Shown here: in pieces, positions 1-11,954 of the stretch | How positions within the stretch are numbered: position 1 is the first letter of the stretch | Layout of the letters: every line of letters starts with the position of its first letter | Assembly: GCA_027627225.1 (NCBI GenBank) | Contig: CM051029.1 | Coordinates: forward strand, 19,884,656-19,948,655 | DNA length: 64,000 nt | From: Congeria kusceri | Taxonomy: Eukaryota > Mollusca > Bivalvia > Myida > Dreissenidae | Reading direction: 5' to 3' | The notes under the pieces: model-generated | Databases searched by the model: none | What the model was told of the DNA's origin: nothing | What the model saw: only the letters and a program-made list of their open reading frames with translations | Translations under genes and position numbers: made by a program

Positions 1-1780
1 ATTAAACGAATAAAATAATCGTTTTATCTGTATTGAACCTAATCGCCAACGGAAACCAACTGATTAGTGGACTTCATATAATCAGGTTCTCAACACCTGT
101 TCATGTGTCTGTATGTAAGAGTGGTGTGTTCAACATAACTTATAATGTACAGTAATTGGTTATTCCATGGTATGCAAACATGAAGTTGTTAAGTCCAAAA
201 TAAGACTTCATTCCATGCGTACTATACGACATAACGATCTCTTATGTATGTATACTAATCACAAACAAATGAAACAGCAAAGGTCAATGACGAATATAAT
301 CATGGTTTTATTTCGTGTTCTTCAGTGTTTTCGTATGGACTATTTAAAACTTCCTCTTTGCGTCCACAAATCAATAAATCCTATTTGCACACCTACCGGT
401 AACTCAGTGTGCGCTAAACAGATACCTGATCGATAATGCAACTTGATATCAGGTTAGCTTATCCCCAGCCGTTTGCAATCAATGCAAAGCTTTGCACAAT
501 TTCAAAAGTGTATACAAGATTAAAACCCGGCATGATTGTCGCTTAATACAGTAAGTTTGAATGAGTATTGGCTACAATTCATATTTTATAATCTATGAAG
601 TCCCGTCCTGTCGTGATGAAAATAGCGTTTGTCTTTGTGTAAACAAGCACGCAGTTGTACAGTATTATTAAATAACACGTTTATAAAGCACTCCTTAACT
701 TGTCGTTCATTGTTTTACATCAAGATTATATATTGTTATTGAATTTTCAGTATAAAGATATATCCTCGATTACCGTTAATTCGCGACCCTAACATTTAAT
801 GTCAATAATAAAATTATTTCAACAATTTGAACATAATATTTAAACCCAATATTTGAAAATAAATATATATACCGCTATTTTATTTTTTACTTTTTATCCA
901 AAACAACGTTTAAATCTTATAGCAGGTCAACATTGCTTACGTAAGTGTCAAGCAGTCGCCATCTTATCTAACTATCATTGATTCGCGGATGTGACGTCAT
1001 CCCATCATTCCTATAAAATAATCGTCAATTAGGCCGCATGTACAACAAGTTTTGGATTATCGTATGCAACAGTGAATTTTATTTTAAAAAAGAAATCTGA
1101 AATGTAATTCTTCCTTATCACAAAAGCACATTTAAGTGGGGAAAAACGATTTTAGGCAAATTGATTATTTCTTTTAAGGTGGCTTATTGATTATAAAATC
1201 CAGGATGATTAAGTTTAAGCAAGAAAACATAATCAATTACTGTTTTCATTTTGTTTGCAGTATATTATTGTATTGTGTGTTTTTAATTTGTAGGTGAATA
1301 GAGCCTGTACAATTTCCTAAATGCCTCTTGTGTAACCATAATACTATGAAAAAGGCTAAAATTCACTTAAAATTAAGGTACTGAAAAACACTCAGAAAAC
1401 TGTGCTCGGCCTTAGTTACGACACACTGCCGAATCATGTCCCATATATGGAAGTTCTACTACAACATCGGACGAAAACAACTATTTCCGGTTTGTATTTG
1501 TATTCAAAAACACAAAATGTTACTTCCTGGTGTTTTGGGAATAAGAAAACAACATCCGCGAATCAATGGTAGTCGCGAATTTAGGGGAATTGACGATATA
1601 GGATATTTGTTTGTTTTGCTAGAATGTCGATTTTAATTCACGAGTGATCAGGAACGTTTTTAGTTCATGAGCGGCGCAGCCACGAGTGAAAAAAATATAT
1701 TTTCCATAATCACGAGTGAATAATAAGTTGATATTCTTATGCTTTTTAACATTAATTTAATTGCTATATAATTGGGTTTT
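1..1780. other. AT-rich non-coding DNA
   Basis: I see no coding exon here. The open frames are short and have AT-driven composition with no recognisable domain or splice context. The only local signal is a possible CRE plus TATA pair near 990-1020, listed separately. Confidence 0.5.
985..1022 (+). promoter_or_regulatory. possible CRE and TATA-like pair
   Basis: A perfect palindromic CRE core (TGACGTCA, about 991-998) lies about 15 bp before a TATA-like CTATAAAATA. The spacing would suit a core promoter, but no recognisable gene follows on either strand, so this may be chance. A similar CRE followed by CTATAAAA occurs near 42,738-42,775. Confidence 0.2.
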
Positions 1781-1781
1781 A

Positions 1782-1995
1782 TTAGCTCACCTGAGCACAA
1801 CGTGCTCATTGTGAGCTTTAAAGATCGCCTTTTGTCCGTCGTGCGTCGTGTGTCGTGCTTCGTGCGTCTTGTGTCGTGAGTCGCGTGTAAACATTTTCAT
1901 TTAAAGAACATGTCCTCTTAAGCCAATGAGAAGATTTTCACCAAACATCAAAGTAATGCTCGTTGGGTGACCCTCTTTTAAAATTGTGACTATGA
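1782..1995 (+). repeat. bivalve dispersed repeat with TAGCTCACCTGAGCAC head
   Basis: The stretch starts with TTAGCTCACCTGAGCACAA, continues with a reverse complement of part of it (GTGCTCATTGTGAGCT), then a run of GTCGTGCGTCGTG-like units and a body about 'transport-style' spacing with no coding content. I recognise this head from many bivalve genomic sequences. A matching end in the opposite orientation (GTGTTCAGGTGAGCTACA) sits near 43,150. The family name is not known to me. Confidence 0.55.
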
Positions 1996-3819
1996 TGACA
2001 CGAATGTGTTTTAACAGGAAGATATAATTAGACGTTTCCAAGAAACGGGCTGTGGATATACGAGGAACTGTCATGAGAAATTTGACGCCTCCGAAATAAG
2101 AACTCACATTCTCGATAAGCGGGAAATGACGAAAGAAGAACAAGAAATATATGTAAAGAGGTGTTCGGCCAAATGTCCTAAGACAGACTATACAAAGCAT
2201 GGGTAAAAGCGGATGCGAATCCGTGGCAAACACACCTTCCATGGACATGAAGTGTGTGCAACCACATTTCAGTTTAATTTTGACATTGGCCGATGGGCCT
2301 TACAATAAATAAGACAGTCAATGAATATGACCGGTCCTGGACCGCGCCAATACGGAAATACTGGAAGGAAACCAGGACACGCTCTTGGCTTGACGGTTGT
2401 TGAGCGTCTGGTCCAATGCATCTGTAATAATGCAGACTAATTTGGAATTCCACAATTTGGAGCTCCGCGTGGGAGATATGACACTTCACGGATCTATCTT
2501 CACAGCGGTTCAACGAAAATGAACATACATAAGCTGTACAAATCAAGCTGCCAAGAAGCTGGTTAGCTATTTGTTGATAAGAGTGCATTCCAGTCAATAT
2601 GGAATGCGAGCATCCAACACATAAAGGTTACTTCACCCAGAGATGCTAGGTGTACCACACGTGAGAAGCTAAGACAGACAATAATGGCCTCTATACTAGA
2701 AGAAGACAAACGCGCTACCACTGAAGAAATACAAAATCATATTTTCAGCCTAATTGAAAAAGCAAAATAAACATCACATCTTTGTCCAGCAGAAAAAAAC
2801 AAACCACTACACATTTGGTTTCTTCCAAAACGTTTCCATACCTCACCATGCCCGACAGATGGGACCTTTATACTTTACTTCACTAAGGGAAGTACACATC
2901 TTTGGAAGGGCAATAGACGGAAAGGTAGCATCTGTTGGCAACGAAGTAATACTGGCTCAGTTCAAAGAGTAGGAATTGTTGAGTTCATTTTCGGCCCACC
3001 TGAGAACAAAGTATTCTCTGGGGGATTGTTATAGGTGGACATTTGTCCGTTATTTGTTAACAACTAGCATGCAGACCTAATAGAGACTTTACCTTAAAAA
3101 ATCACATGAATTCAATGTTAAGACATATTGGTTCTTAATGACGAGCTCAAGTGCACCATTTGATATGTTGTATTTTATCAATGATGTTAAGTATCATTGC
3201 ATTGTAGTATATATTTCCAGGGACTCTGGTTTGGACTACTACATAATGTGGCGAATGAGCACAGCTGGGTGTTGGACTGGCGGAGATTCCTGTGAATGTT
3301 CCCATGGTCCCTTGCCAGATTAAAGAGAACTGGAGTGAATGGAAAAGGGCAGTGCTCCACGTGACGCTTTAGGGGAGAAAGTTGGTGATAGAAGATTCCT
3401 TAACAACAGACCATACTATCTGAATGCTAGGTAAATGTAAGATTGAAATTATGGATACAGCGCTCTGGCTGTATGGCATAAGCAATTTAGTTGTCAAATT
3501 TGGATTATACGTTTATTTCTTTTCTTCATTGAAAACACACCCAACATTTTGTTTGTAATTTGCACTCTTAGTCTGGAATACTGGTTGTGCTGTTACCACA
3601 TTAAGTACTAGGGTAATATGGTAATGTCAGTGTAACGGTGTGTGATTGGGCCTAAAGCCAGTACCACTGAGTCTGTTCAAGATATGAAACCAATGAATCA
3701 GTTTTAAAAAGTTTTTGGTAATTCATAGTGTTATAATATATGTAAACATCTGATTATCAAGTTGTTATTGTGTATCAGTGTAATTGTATTACTCTGTATT
3801 GTTCTGTTGTCTTTAAAAG

Positions 3820-3983
3820 AGTACGGCTGAGTTGGAAACGTTCAACAGTCTAATACTCTTGTATGCGGCAAAACGGTTCTCGTACACGTCACCAGTATAC
3901 CGCGCAAGGAACATTCTTGCTGCCTTAGACCACAATAACCACTTGCAAAGAGAGCAGAAGATGAACAAGGATGACTCAGCAGG
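3820..3983 (+). CDS. penultimate exon of the uncharacterised-family gene
   Basis: The exon follows a CTTTAAAAG acceptor and ends at a GTAGGT donor. It reads without stops as STAELETFNSLILLYAAKR and continues with a stretch ending LAALDHNNHLQREQK, which is the conserved end region of the family. It leaves two bases (phase 2) that are completed by the first base of the exon at 4352, giving an uninterrupted frame. This exon is better preserved than the upstream pieces, so the locus may be either a young pseudogene or a gene with assembly errors upstream. Confidence 0.55.
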
Positions 3984-4351
3984 GTAGGTTGGCAGTTTTC
4001 AAGTGAGCATTTTAGCTAAAGGAACAATTACTGATACAGTTGTGTCAACATCATGTATAGTGGTTTTAAAGCGAGACTTAATGCGAATAACTGATTGAGT
4101 CATTCAGGACTGTCAAGCTAAAAGTGCACCTTATTTTTAGTATTTGAATTATACAATTGAGGCCTAGGAATTGTTCATATATATATCAATTTGCATATAA
4201 AGCACTGTTTTAATGAAATTGAAACAAACACAGAATAAAGGCAGTGCACAGTATGTAAAAGTTTAAATATGTTAAAAGTATTATATGTGGATACACACTG
4301 TTTCTATAACTACACCCCGAAATAAATGACACAATGATGTTTGATTTTCAG

Positions 4352-4496
4352 ATTTGGTCAGACATTCAACAAAAAGAGTGCCAGGTGGTCTGTGAGGCCA
4401 ATCAAGCAGCAGAAGACCTATCCCCACATGGCCGGTATAATCAGGACTGTGTTTCAACTGAGGCTAGCAGCTAAAAACCTCTTTCTTATGTGTTGA
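4352..4496 (+). CDS. last exon of the uncharacterised-family gene
   Basis: A TTTTCAG acceptor precedes the exon. It reads FGQTFNKKSARWSVRPIKQQ and then a hydrophobic, basic end, stopping at TGA 4494-4496. The RWSVRPIKxxKTY element is the typical end of this family. The joint with the exon at 3820-3983 keeps frame, which supports the intron as real. A polyadenylation signal AATAAA lies about 100 bp downstream. Confidence 0.55.
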
Positions 4497-4744
4497 GCTT
4501 GGCTGAATCAGACAACCGCAGATTATCAAAAATGATAGCACCTGTTGAGCCACCTCAGAAACGAGAACTGATTGAAAAGTTGAAATCAAGATCTAAAAAC
4601 AAATAAAATACACACTAGTGTACAGCCATGTGTTCAGATTAGTTGGGCTATGTAATGATGAAATTGTGTTTACTCACTCATTTCGTGAGTAAATTTATTA
4701 TTCTCTATTCTTAAAATACTGAGAAATAGAACTATCAAAAAGAC

Positions 4745-4895
4745 TTGCAAATACATCACAATTATCAGCATCATCATCACATGATAATTATGATAATCTC
4801 ATCAACATCACGATCATTATCACCATCACGGTCACCATAATCATCACCATAGTTGGCATGGCCATCATCATCATCATCACCATCATCAATCTTAA
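4745..4895. repeat. imperfect ATC/TCA trinucleotide microsatellite
   Basis: About 150 bp of degenerate ATC, ATT and ACC triplets (TCATCATCATC and similar runs). It has no coding meaning. Confidence 0.8.
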
Positions 4896-5034
4896 TTCAT
4901 GTCAATATTAAAAGGCAACACAAATAGCAATGGGGGGTATTTGTTTTTGACAGCATTTTCGAATAAACAAAGAGAGAATAAATTAATGGTATAAATTAAA
5001 ATGTATAACCTTTCCCTTAAATCGTCCACAATCA

Positions 5035-5350
5035 TCTTAACGCCTGTCAAAGTATTCAACTAAAAAATAACAAACTGTCCACTGAAACTAGCCAACTAGT
5101 TTTCCAAATGGCCAACTGGTCAACTGGAGTTTACATGTCATTAACAAACTAGCCCACTTTCTTTCCAAATGGCCAACTGTTCAACTGGCCTACACATGTC
5201 AACTGACAAACCAGCAAACTGGCGTTCCTAATGGCCTACACATGTCAATTGACAAACCAGCCAAATAGCTTCTCATTCTGGCCTACTGGCCAAAACATCA
5301 AACTATCCAACTGACTTTCCAAATTGCCAACTGGCCCACACATGTCAACT
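5035..5350. repeat. minisatellite array 1 (about 54-bp unit)
   Basis: Degenerate units built from AACTAGCCAACTGG, CTTTCCAAATGGCCAACTGG and CCTACACATGTCAACTGACA are repeated about five to six times. The flank before it (CTGTCAAAG..TTCAACT..ACTGTCCACTGA) is shared with array 2 at 7808-8036, so the array belongs to a larger duplicated unit and not only to a simple satellite. Confidence 0.8.
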
Positions 5351-6044
5351 TAAAGTCTGAAAATTTTACCCAACTGCTTTCCGATGAAGACTGCCGCATA
5401 ACCATCTTCGTACGAAAACTGTTGGAATAACTGCTGTCGTCTAAAGCACACACTATCAGGTACTACAATTATACTAACACAAATATATAGATCATGTCGT
5501 GATTATCTCATATACACATACTCATGTATCAACCTTTGTAGCTATCAAAAACGTTCCCTATCCACTGCAACACTATTACTGAAAAATAAATGAAAGAGCA
5601 ATATATTAAAATCGCATAAAAGTGCACATAGTGATGCATTAAGTTTGTTCAACGCAGCTGCAATATTTGTGAGATTTATCCATTACCACAAATCCAGAGA
5701 AGTGCGCATATTACTTCAGGGGCACTCCATACATGAATCAGTGATAATGAGCGATTCAGGTAACTGCGAGCGAGATACGCAACCCTACTGGTCATTATAT
5801 TTATTTCTGTTGTCTTTAGTTTTTCTGTATAATTTTAATTTTAATGCCAGGGGGACGTATGATGACACATGGCTCTATATCAGTGTTAAGGCGCCTTCAG
5901 CACCTCCCGAATCCTCTAATTCTAGAGAAATCAGCAAATATGCAGCTTGAAGTGAATACACTTGAGTATTACACTAGCCTATTACATGAAACGAAAATGA
6001 GGTGCATTCCGATACGCATGATTACAATTAAATATTATAATAAA

Positions 6045-6345
6045 TAACATCATGTATGCACTCAATAAAGCAACAATAAACATGAACATATCATATATAG
6101 GCTTTTACATAAATACAACGATAGCTCTAAACATTAGACTGAAATATAAATTATTCAGAATTACAAAATTAAAAACTCATGTCACACAATTAAGTATTTA
6201 ATAAAGCATAAATAATCATATAAATTAAATATAACAAATTACGCACACACCGATAGCTCCCAAATTTGGACTTTATTTAGAATTACAACACTATAACATA
6301 CGCATATCACATCTTGAATGACAACTGTCAATAAATTGTATTCAA
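6045..6345. repeat. duplicated AT-rich segment (related to 8105-8265)
   Basis: The segment contains two related sub-copies with the order ATGCACTC(A)AAAAGCAACAATAAACAT, then AGCTCxxxAAxTGGAC, then TAGAATTACAAxACTATAA, then ACGCA-ATCACATCTTGA. The same order recurs at 8105-8265, directly after minisatellite array 2. It is part of the 5-9 kb duplicated block and has no coding potential. Confidence 0.6.
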
Positions 6346-6524
6346 ATCAAATCACCATTCACCAATGCTAATCATCTTTGTTACTAACCCGTCACGCATG
6401 ACTTAGCATCTGCTGATCATATTTCTATCATTACTCTTTTATCACACTTTGTGTACAGATGTAAATATTATAAATTAATAATTGACATAACGTTTCAGGT
6501 TATTTTAAGTGTATTATTTTTTTT

Positions 6525-6768
6525 ATATAACTAGGAATAGTTTTATTTGCAAACTGGTTAAATGTATATAATTAATAATTATACCTACATCATTAAATAT
6601 ATATGTCGTAAAATAATAATGTAATACCCGTTATCATCAATTATAATGTTTATATATAATTATATATTAGTATTTTATATATAATTAATTGATCATTGTA
6701 CCTATATTACACTTATTGTACCGCTGTAAAGATTAGAAATAAAGAATTGACATTACGTTTCAGTTGTT
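6525..6768. repeat. about 240-bp direct repeat, copy 1
   Basis: Starts AACTAGGAATxGTTTTATT and ends GTAAAGATTAGAAATAAAGAATTGACATT..GTTTCAG. It is very similar to 6960-7207. A third, truncated end of the same unit lies at about 6437-6500. Confidence 0.75.
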
Positions 6769-6781
6769 TAATATATTTATG

Positions 6782-6782
<1 letters not shown>

Positions 6783-6864
<82 letters not shown>

Positions 6865-6901
6865 CAGTAGTAGTAGTAGTAGTAGTAGTAGCAGTAGTAG
6901 T

Positions 6902-6954
<53 letters not shown>

Positions 6955-6957
6955 TAA
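6783..6957. repeat. ATT-AGT-AGC trinucleotide tract
   Basis: A pure ATT run changes into AGT, then mixed AGT/AGC, then AGC, then AGT again. The long poly-Leu/Val/Ala and poly-Ser open frames across it are products of the repeat and are not genes. The tract sits exactly between the two 240-bp direct repeats. Confidence 0.9.
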
Positions 6958-6959
6958 TG

Positions 6960-7207
6960 TAACTAGGAATTGTTTTATTAAAGCATGCTTAAATTTATAT
7001 AATTAATAATTAAACGTACATTATTAAATGTTAATGTTTTGTATGTCTTAAAATAATAAAGTAATACCAGTCATCATCAATTATAATACATGTTTATATA
7101 TAATTATATATTATTATTTTATATATAATTAATTGACCATTGTTCTTTTATCATACTTATTGTACAGCTGTAAAGATTAGAAATAAAAAAATGACATTCG
7201 TTTCAGT
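6960..7207. repeat. about 240-bp direct repeat, copy 2
   Basis: Same order of blocks as 6525-6768: TAACTAGGAATTGTTTTATT, TATATAATTAATAATTA, AAAATAATAAAGTAATACC, the TTTATATATAATTATATATTA core, and the GTAAAGATTAGAAATAAA end. Confidence 0.75.
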
Positions 7208-7261
7208 GCTTAAATCATCCTCGGACAGAAGAACCTAATCTCAAACAACTTATAGAAAAAT

Positions 7262-7830
7262 ACATATACGTGTCAACTAGACTACGTTGACAAACCCACT
7301 CCGTTTGCCATTTATGTATTCTACAAAACCTTGCATTGAACGAGCAATTTCCCCCGCAGGCTATTGCTTAGGTGTCGCACGGGACCGAACGCTTACTACA
7401 TGTACATTATTTCATTATGAACTGACATACTGTAACCATAATTATTTGTGAGTAACATACGACCTCGTATCATAAATTCCACAATTCTGAATTATCGATT
7501 TTAAAACGAAGCAATACTCTATATATAACACTATATATAACATAACCGCTGTCTATTTTAGTCACAAAATCAGAAAAAAACATCTCCTAACAGAATTTTA
7601 TTAAGTGAATATGCAAGACTACCTTTTACCAATCAAAAGTTCAGATAATTATACTGCTACTCAATGTGTCAAAAACACACGCATAATGAATGAAAATAAC
7701 TAAATAAACCACACTCAACAAATATATATACTTATCATCATTGATAGAATCAACACCAGCAACAGTGGTGTCCAACAAATGGAATTCCAACATGAGGAAT
7801 GCGCTTGTAAATTACTGCCTGTCAAAGTCT
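7262..7830. repeat. 0.6-kb duplicated segment, copy A
   Basis: Shares blocks in order with 8268-8935: ATTCTACAAAACxTTG, CACGCGGGACC-type TCGCACGGGACCG, ACTGACATACTG(T/C)AACCAT, TAACATAACCxCTGTCTATTT, ATATGCAAGACTACCTT, ATAATGAxTGAAAATAACTAAATAAACC and CCAACAAATGxAATTCCAACATGAG. It has no open frame that is conserved between the copies. Confidence 0.7.
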
Positions 7831-8036
7831 TCAACTGAAAAATGAAAAACTGTCCACTGACAGTTTAGCCAACTGGCTTCTCATTCTGGCCAACTGGCCT
7901 ACACATCAAACTAGCCAACTGGCTTTCCAAATTGCCAACTGGCCTACACATGTCAACTGACAAACTAGCCAACTGGCTATCCAAATGGCCAACTGGCCTA
8001 CACCCGTCAACTGACAAACTAGCCAACTGGCTTCCT
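7808..8036. repeat. minisatellite array 2 (54-bp unit)
   Basis: Two adjacent full units, each exactly 54 bp, start AAACTAGCCAACTGGCT and end CATGTCAACTGAC, with partial units on both sides. It is the same family as 5035-5350. Confidence 0.85.
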
Positions 8037-8104
8037 CAACATACAATCTGAAAAATGTGACGAAATTGAGCATGCCAATGCGCTGGCTAAAGAAAATATT
8101 TTAA

Positions 8105-8265
8105 TAAATAACAGCCTGTATGCACTGAACAACAATAAACATAAACATATATATAAAAGCAATCGCATACATACACAGCTCGGCAAACTGGACTGCAACA
8201 TAACTTATCTAGAATTACAAAACTATAATTACGCAAATCACACCTTGAGTGAAAAACTACGCTGT
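8105..8265. repeat. duplicated AT-rich segment (related to 6045-6345)
   Basis: TGTATGCACTGAACAACAATAAACATAAACAT is followed by AGCTCGGCAAACTGGACTG and TAGAATTACAAAACTATAATTACGCA, the same order as in 6045-6345. Confidence 0.6.
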
Positions 8266-8267
8266 CT

Positions 8268-8935
8268 GTCGTTTTTATATCCTACAAAACATCGTTATGC
8301 ACGAGCTATTTTGTCGCTTTAAATAAAACAAGCTAATAATTTACATTCCTTAGGTATCACGCGGGACCACGTGCTTACTATATAATCTTATTATAAACTG
8401 ACATACTGCAACCATGATTATTTTCAATTCTACTTAGATATAATTATTTAGCAAAAATGAATACGTCTTACACAAAATAAAACTAACATGTTTGAAAACC
8501 CTTGTGGTGCATATATTTACATACATGTGCATTACGTGCACCCTACGATTGCATAACATGTGTCTGTAATATACAACCTTGTATGACCAACTCAACCATT
8601 CCGAATTATCTAGTGTAAAACGAAGCTTAACAATAAAAAGATATAACATAACCACTGTCTATTTCAGTCAAAAAATCAGAGATAGCATCCAATTTCTCAG
8701 AAGTTTAGAAAGTATATATGCAAGACTACCTTCTACAAACCAAACGTTCAAATACTAGTAATTATACTGTTTGTTTTTTTGCTTTTTTTAAACACAGGCA
8801 TAATGACTGAAAATAACTAAATAAACCCCACTCAAAAAACATACTTATCTTCGTCAATAGAATCAACACCAGCAAACGTTCTGTACAACAAATGAAATTC
8901 CAACATGAGCGCAGCACTTGTAAAATACTGCCTCT
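8268..8935. repeat. 0.6-kb duplicated segment, copy B
   Basis: Partner of 7262-7830 in direct orientation, with an extra insertion of about 90 bp around 8440-8550. The copies are roughly three-quarters identical by eye. Confidence 0.7.
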
Positions 8936-9850
8936 TTTTTTATCCACCTTGTTGCTGCCAAACACAGACCTCGAATTACGAGAATATCGATAAATACGGC
9001 TCATATACCCTTGCGCGAGAATTCCGTGCATAACCCGCTAAACTTTGCTGTAAATACTCTAAAAATAACTAAATACCGTACAATACCGTATTTTTCGAAA
9101 CGAGAATAACTTCATTTAATGGTTGTCTTTACTAGGTTGTAATTCAATAAGGGATTTGGTCACATATTTTTTAACAATGTTTCGAAACGTCTTAGCTTCT
9201 GAACTAATGGGCTAAATTATAAAACATGATTTACATAAAAAAATAAAAGAAACAATATGTTGCACCAGATAGGGATTACACTTTAGACCGCTGGATCAAA
9301 AGTCTAATCTGATTTACTAGTATATACCTGATTGAGTATCATTTGCTTAATATTAGTTATTTGTGTGTTTTGAACAATTTTTTCGAAAACATCGGACACA
9401 GTCAAAATTATTCCAACATTTCGCTAATTGTATCAACATCGACTGGTTTATCATTAATGAACTGGTATTTACAGTGTATTTCGATGTTGGCAGTTTTATT
9501 TTACTCCTTTATATACACAAGTATTTTATTTTTGGAAAGTGGGACAAAAATTTGAAGAAAGTCAATCAATCCTTGGATGCACGTTTGTGAAGAAATGACA
9601 TACATATTTAAACGTTTAATATTTTTACCAAAACAAATGCAACTTGGCTAACGCTATCTGGCATTACTACTTTTACACACTGTAACACCATGCTTATTAT
9701 ATAGTATGCCTCATTTGATTAAATATTTTAGAGCTGTTATTTAGACTTTATATAGACTTATTAACGCAGGCATACATATAGTAATTGCCAAGTATCGACA
9801 CTATATTTTTATGTAAGGACAATTAAAATGTTATTATTTGTTTCATAAGT
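8936..9850. other. AT-rich non-coding DNA
   Basis: I see no supported gene or repeat. The frames of 60-90 residues here are hydrophobic AT translations without splice context. Confidence 0.5.
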
Positions 9851-9854
9851 ACAG

Positions 9855-10150
9855 AACCGTGTACATATTGAACTGTTTATTTGCCCCTTTGTTCATCTGT
9901 CGTACTTGCTTGTACAGACTGTAACTTGGTACAAATGTGCTCATGAACAAAGATAAAATGTTGCATAAAGGTTTTATTCATTGAGACATCCTGTTGTGTG
10001 CATTAAGCATGTCAGTATTTCGAAGTGCAAGGTGACACAGAGGTCAAAGGTTTTGAAATACTTGTTACAAATATTTGCCTTGATGATACAATATTTCATG
10101 TCCATGAACCCGGTAGTTTAAAGGTAAAAGGGTACACATCAACCTTATTC
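9855..10150. repeat. molluscan dispersed repeat fragment
   Basis: Contains TTTGCCCCTTTGTTCATCTGTC, ACTTGGTACAAATGTGCTC and AAGGTGACACAGAGGTCAAAGGT, a block style that recurs in many bivalve intergenic regions. Similar wording (ACTGTGACCTTGACCTTTGA) appears near 22,435. The family name is unknown to me. Confidence 0.4.
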
Positions 10151-11530
10151 GATACTCTTTGACATCCGACTTGTGTACTTCATTAATCAAGGTCTCGTTC
10201 GAGGCATATTAAGCAACGATGAGTTTTCCTTAATATTATTATGAAGGTTATTTTAAATGAAAAAGAACAGCATAAATCCCTCAGCTCTAATGTTATTTTT
10301 AATTATCTGAATTCGTTTCTTTTACTCTTAATTTACAACATTGTCTAGCATTGTCAACGGGGCATCGTTTCTAACTATATTGTTCTTAATATTTTTTAGA
10401 TTTCTTCCATTTTACCCCACTCTACTCCTCTGTTGTCATATATTTGTTGGGAGTTAGAAAAAGAACATCTGCAGTATTGTTGTATTGTTTTCATAGCGCA
10501 TTTTGAATTGTATGTACAGTTTCTTCACAAGAAGACCCTGTAATATTATTTATATGTATCACATTGTTGTGTCCCTAGCTTTTAAATGTTATGCATATGT
10601 GGACACAATGCTTTTTTGTGTTGATGATTCTCCAATTCTACCCTTTGTCGTTTTCATTTATCATAACAATTGGTATGCTGATACCATTGATGATTCTCAA
10701 AATCTACTCTTTGAACTTTGTATTTATCACAATTTGTGTGCTGATACTTACATAATCTAATTTTCAATGTATGTTTTAATAAGTTTTAAGATAACAATTA
10801 AATGTATGTGAAAATATAGATAATGTGCTAGATGATTGGCTTGAAAATGCCTTTTAATAGTATTTCTATTGAATTTTGATGTGTAAAGTGATTTTAATCA
10901 GCTACATTAGGAGTGACAAGATGTGAAATAACTATCACGGTTGATGAATTTGGCTGTTGAGACTGTATTCTAATCACTGTATTCCAATCATGTTGTTGAA
11001 ACTTGTTTGTCAACGATCACGTTTGTTTTAGACATGAGTATATGTCTGCTTTAAAAAAGTTATGAACTACGACATTTTTGTTTTGTTTTATATTATATTT
11101 TTAAATAGAACACACAAAGGGTGGTAACATTTGCAAATTTAATCAATAACTTTACATCAGAACAAAATGCATTAATTGCAAAGCAAATATTTCTAAAAAA
11201 CATGTTAAAATATAAAATATTGGACAATGTGACATTGACTAGATAGACTGTTCTTTGTATGTTGACATTTTATTATCCTTGTTGCCATTCAATAAGCTGA
11301 ATATCCTGCATCAACACAATCAATGTACAGACAATACAAATATGTCAAGACATGTTTGACAATAAAATGTTAATGTTTGACACAATTTAAAACACAAGTA
11401 GAACATATTACATGCTTGTTATTTTTTTGTATAATAAATAACTGGATTATTACTACAACACGTAGCTTTATGCACTTTATACACAGTAACACTTTGTTAT
11501 ACCAAATTAAAGAACAATACATAAAAAATG
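10150..11530. other. non-coding DNA with a small internal duplication
   Basis: Nothing coding is supported. At about 10,620-10,750 a 67-bp unit is present twice (TTGATGATTCTCxxAATCTAC..TATTTATCA..GTxTGCTGATAC). A 60-70 residue open frame spans both copies but has no other support. Confidence 0.4.
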
Positions 11531-11705
11531 CTCAAAATTAATTCAAAAGGCATGGCAAAGCTGCTAATATGAATAACAAGTTTAGTAGCTGTAAGTCAAA
11601 CAGTTTTAAAAGTGGACCTAAACAAAATATTACTACAATAAGGACCATAATTAAGTGAATATGCAAGTCAAGAGTTATTGATATTTTTAGGATATGCAAT
11701 CTTAC

Positions 11706-11954
11706 CAATGCTTCCAGCATTAAAGCCAGTGTATTGTCCAAACGGGTCTGGGAATTTATCCCGGATTCTCCTTACACAGCAACTGGGGACAACTCGGCGT
11801 ACACCGGCCCCTAGTCCCCTATTATGAGCTTTCTGTATGCAGCATGTCGGTTGGCTTTGGCTGCATCTACTTCGTCTGGGAAGACCAGCACCTCTCTCCT
11901 GTACGTCTTGGCAATCTGCAGCACGCCCTCATCAAGAACATACTGGTTCATGTG
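11706..11954 (-). CDS. P2X7-like exon 3 (C-terminal half of the Cys domain)
   Basis: An ACATTTCAG acceptor (reverse strand) is followed by [20 protein letters not shown] and a region ending NRHAAYRKL. After a shift of frame the sequence continues [20 protein letters not shown] and [11 protein letters not shown], ending at a GTAAG donor. The family normally reads through a W..GxLG segment at the shift point, so a few bases seem lost. The donor implies one more short 3' exon, which I could not find. Confidence 0.6.

Larger units (their letters stand above)
1997..4610 (+). pseudogene. decayed copy of an uncharacterised metazoan multi-copy protein family
   Basis: Translated pieces in order match, from memory, a large unnamed protein family common in cnidarians, amphioxus and bivalves that may be transposon-derived. 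The pieces are: a Cys-containing N-terminal part (1997-2280, motifs GCGYTRNCHEKF and HTFHGHEVC); a middle part (2325-2760, motifs YGNTGRKPGHALGL and HIKVTSPRDARC); a block with PHHARQMGPLYF and EVHIFG (2787-2971); and the C-terminal exons at 3820-3983 and 4352-4496. Several stops and frame changes interrupt the first three pieces, so a full protein cannot be made. The last two exons are open and join in phase. An AATAAA follows near 4600. The biochemical role of the family is unknown to me, and the assignment rests on recall of the motif pattern. Confidence 0.6.

Noticed and set aside
6696..7006. Poly-Leu/Val/Ala and poly-Ser frames
   Set aside because: Products of the ATT/AGT/AGC microsatellite with no other coding support.
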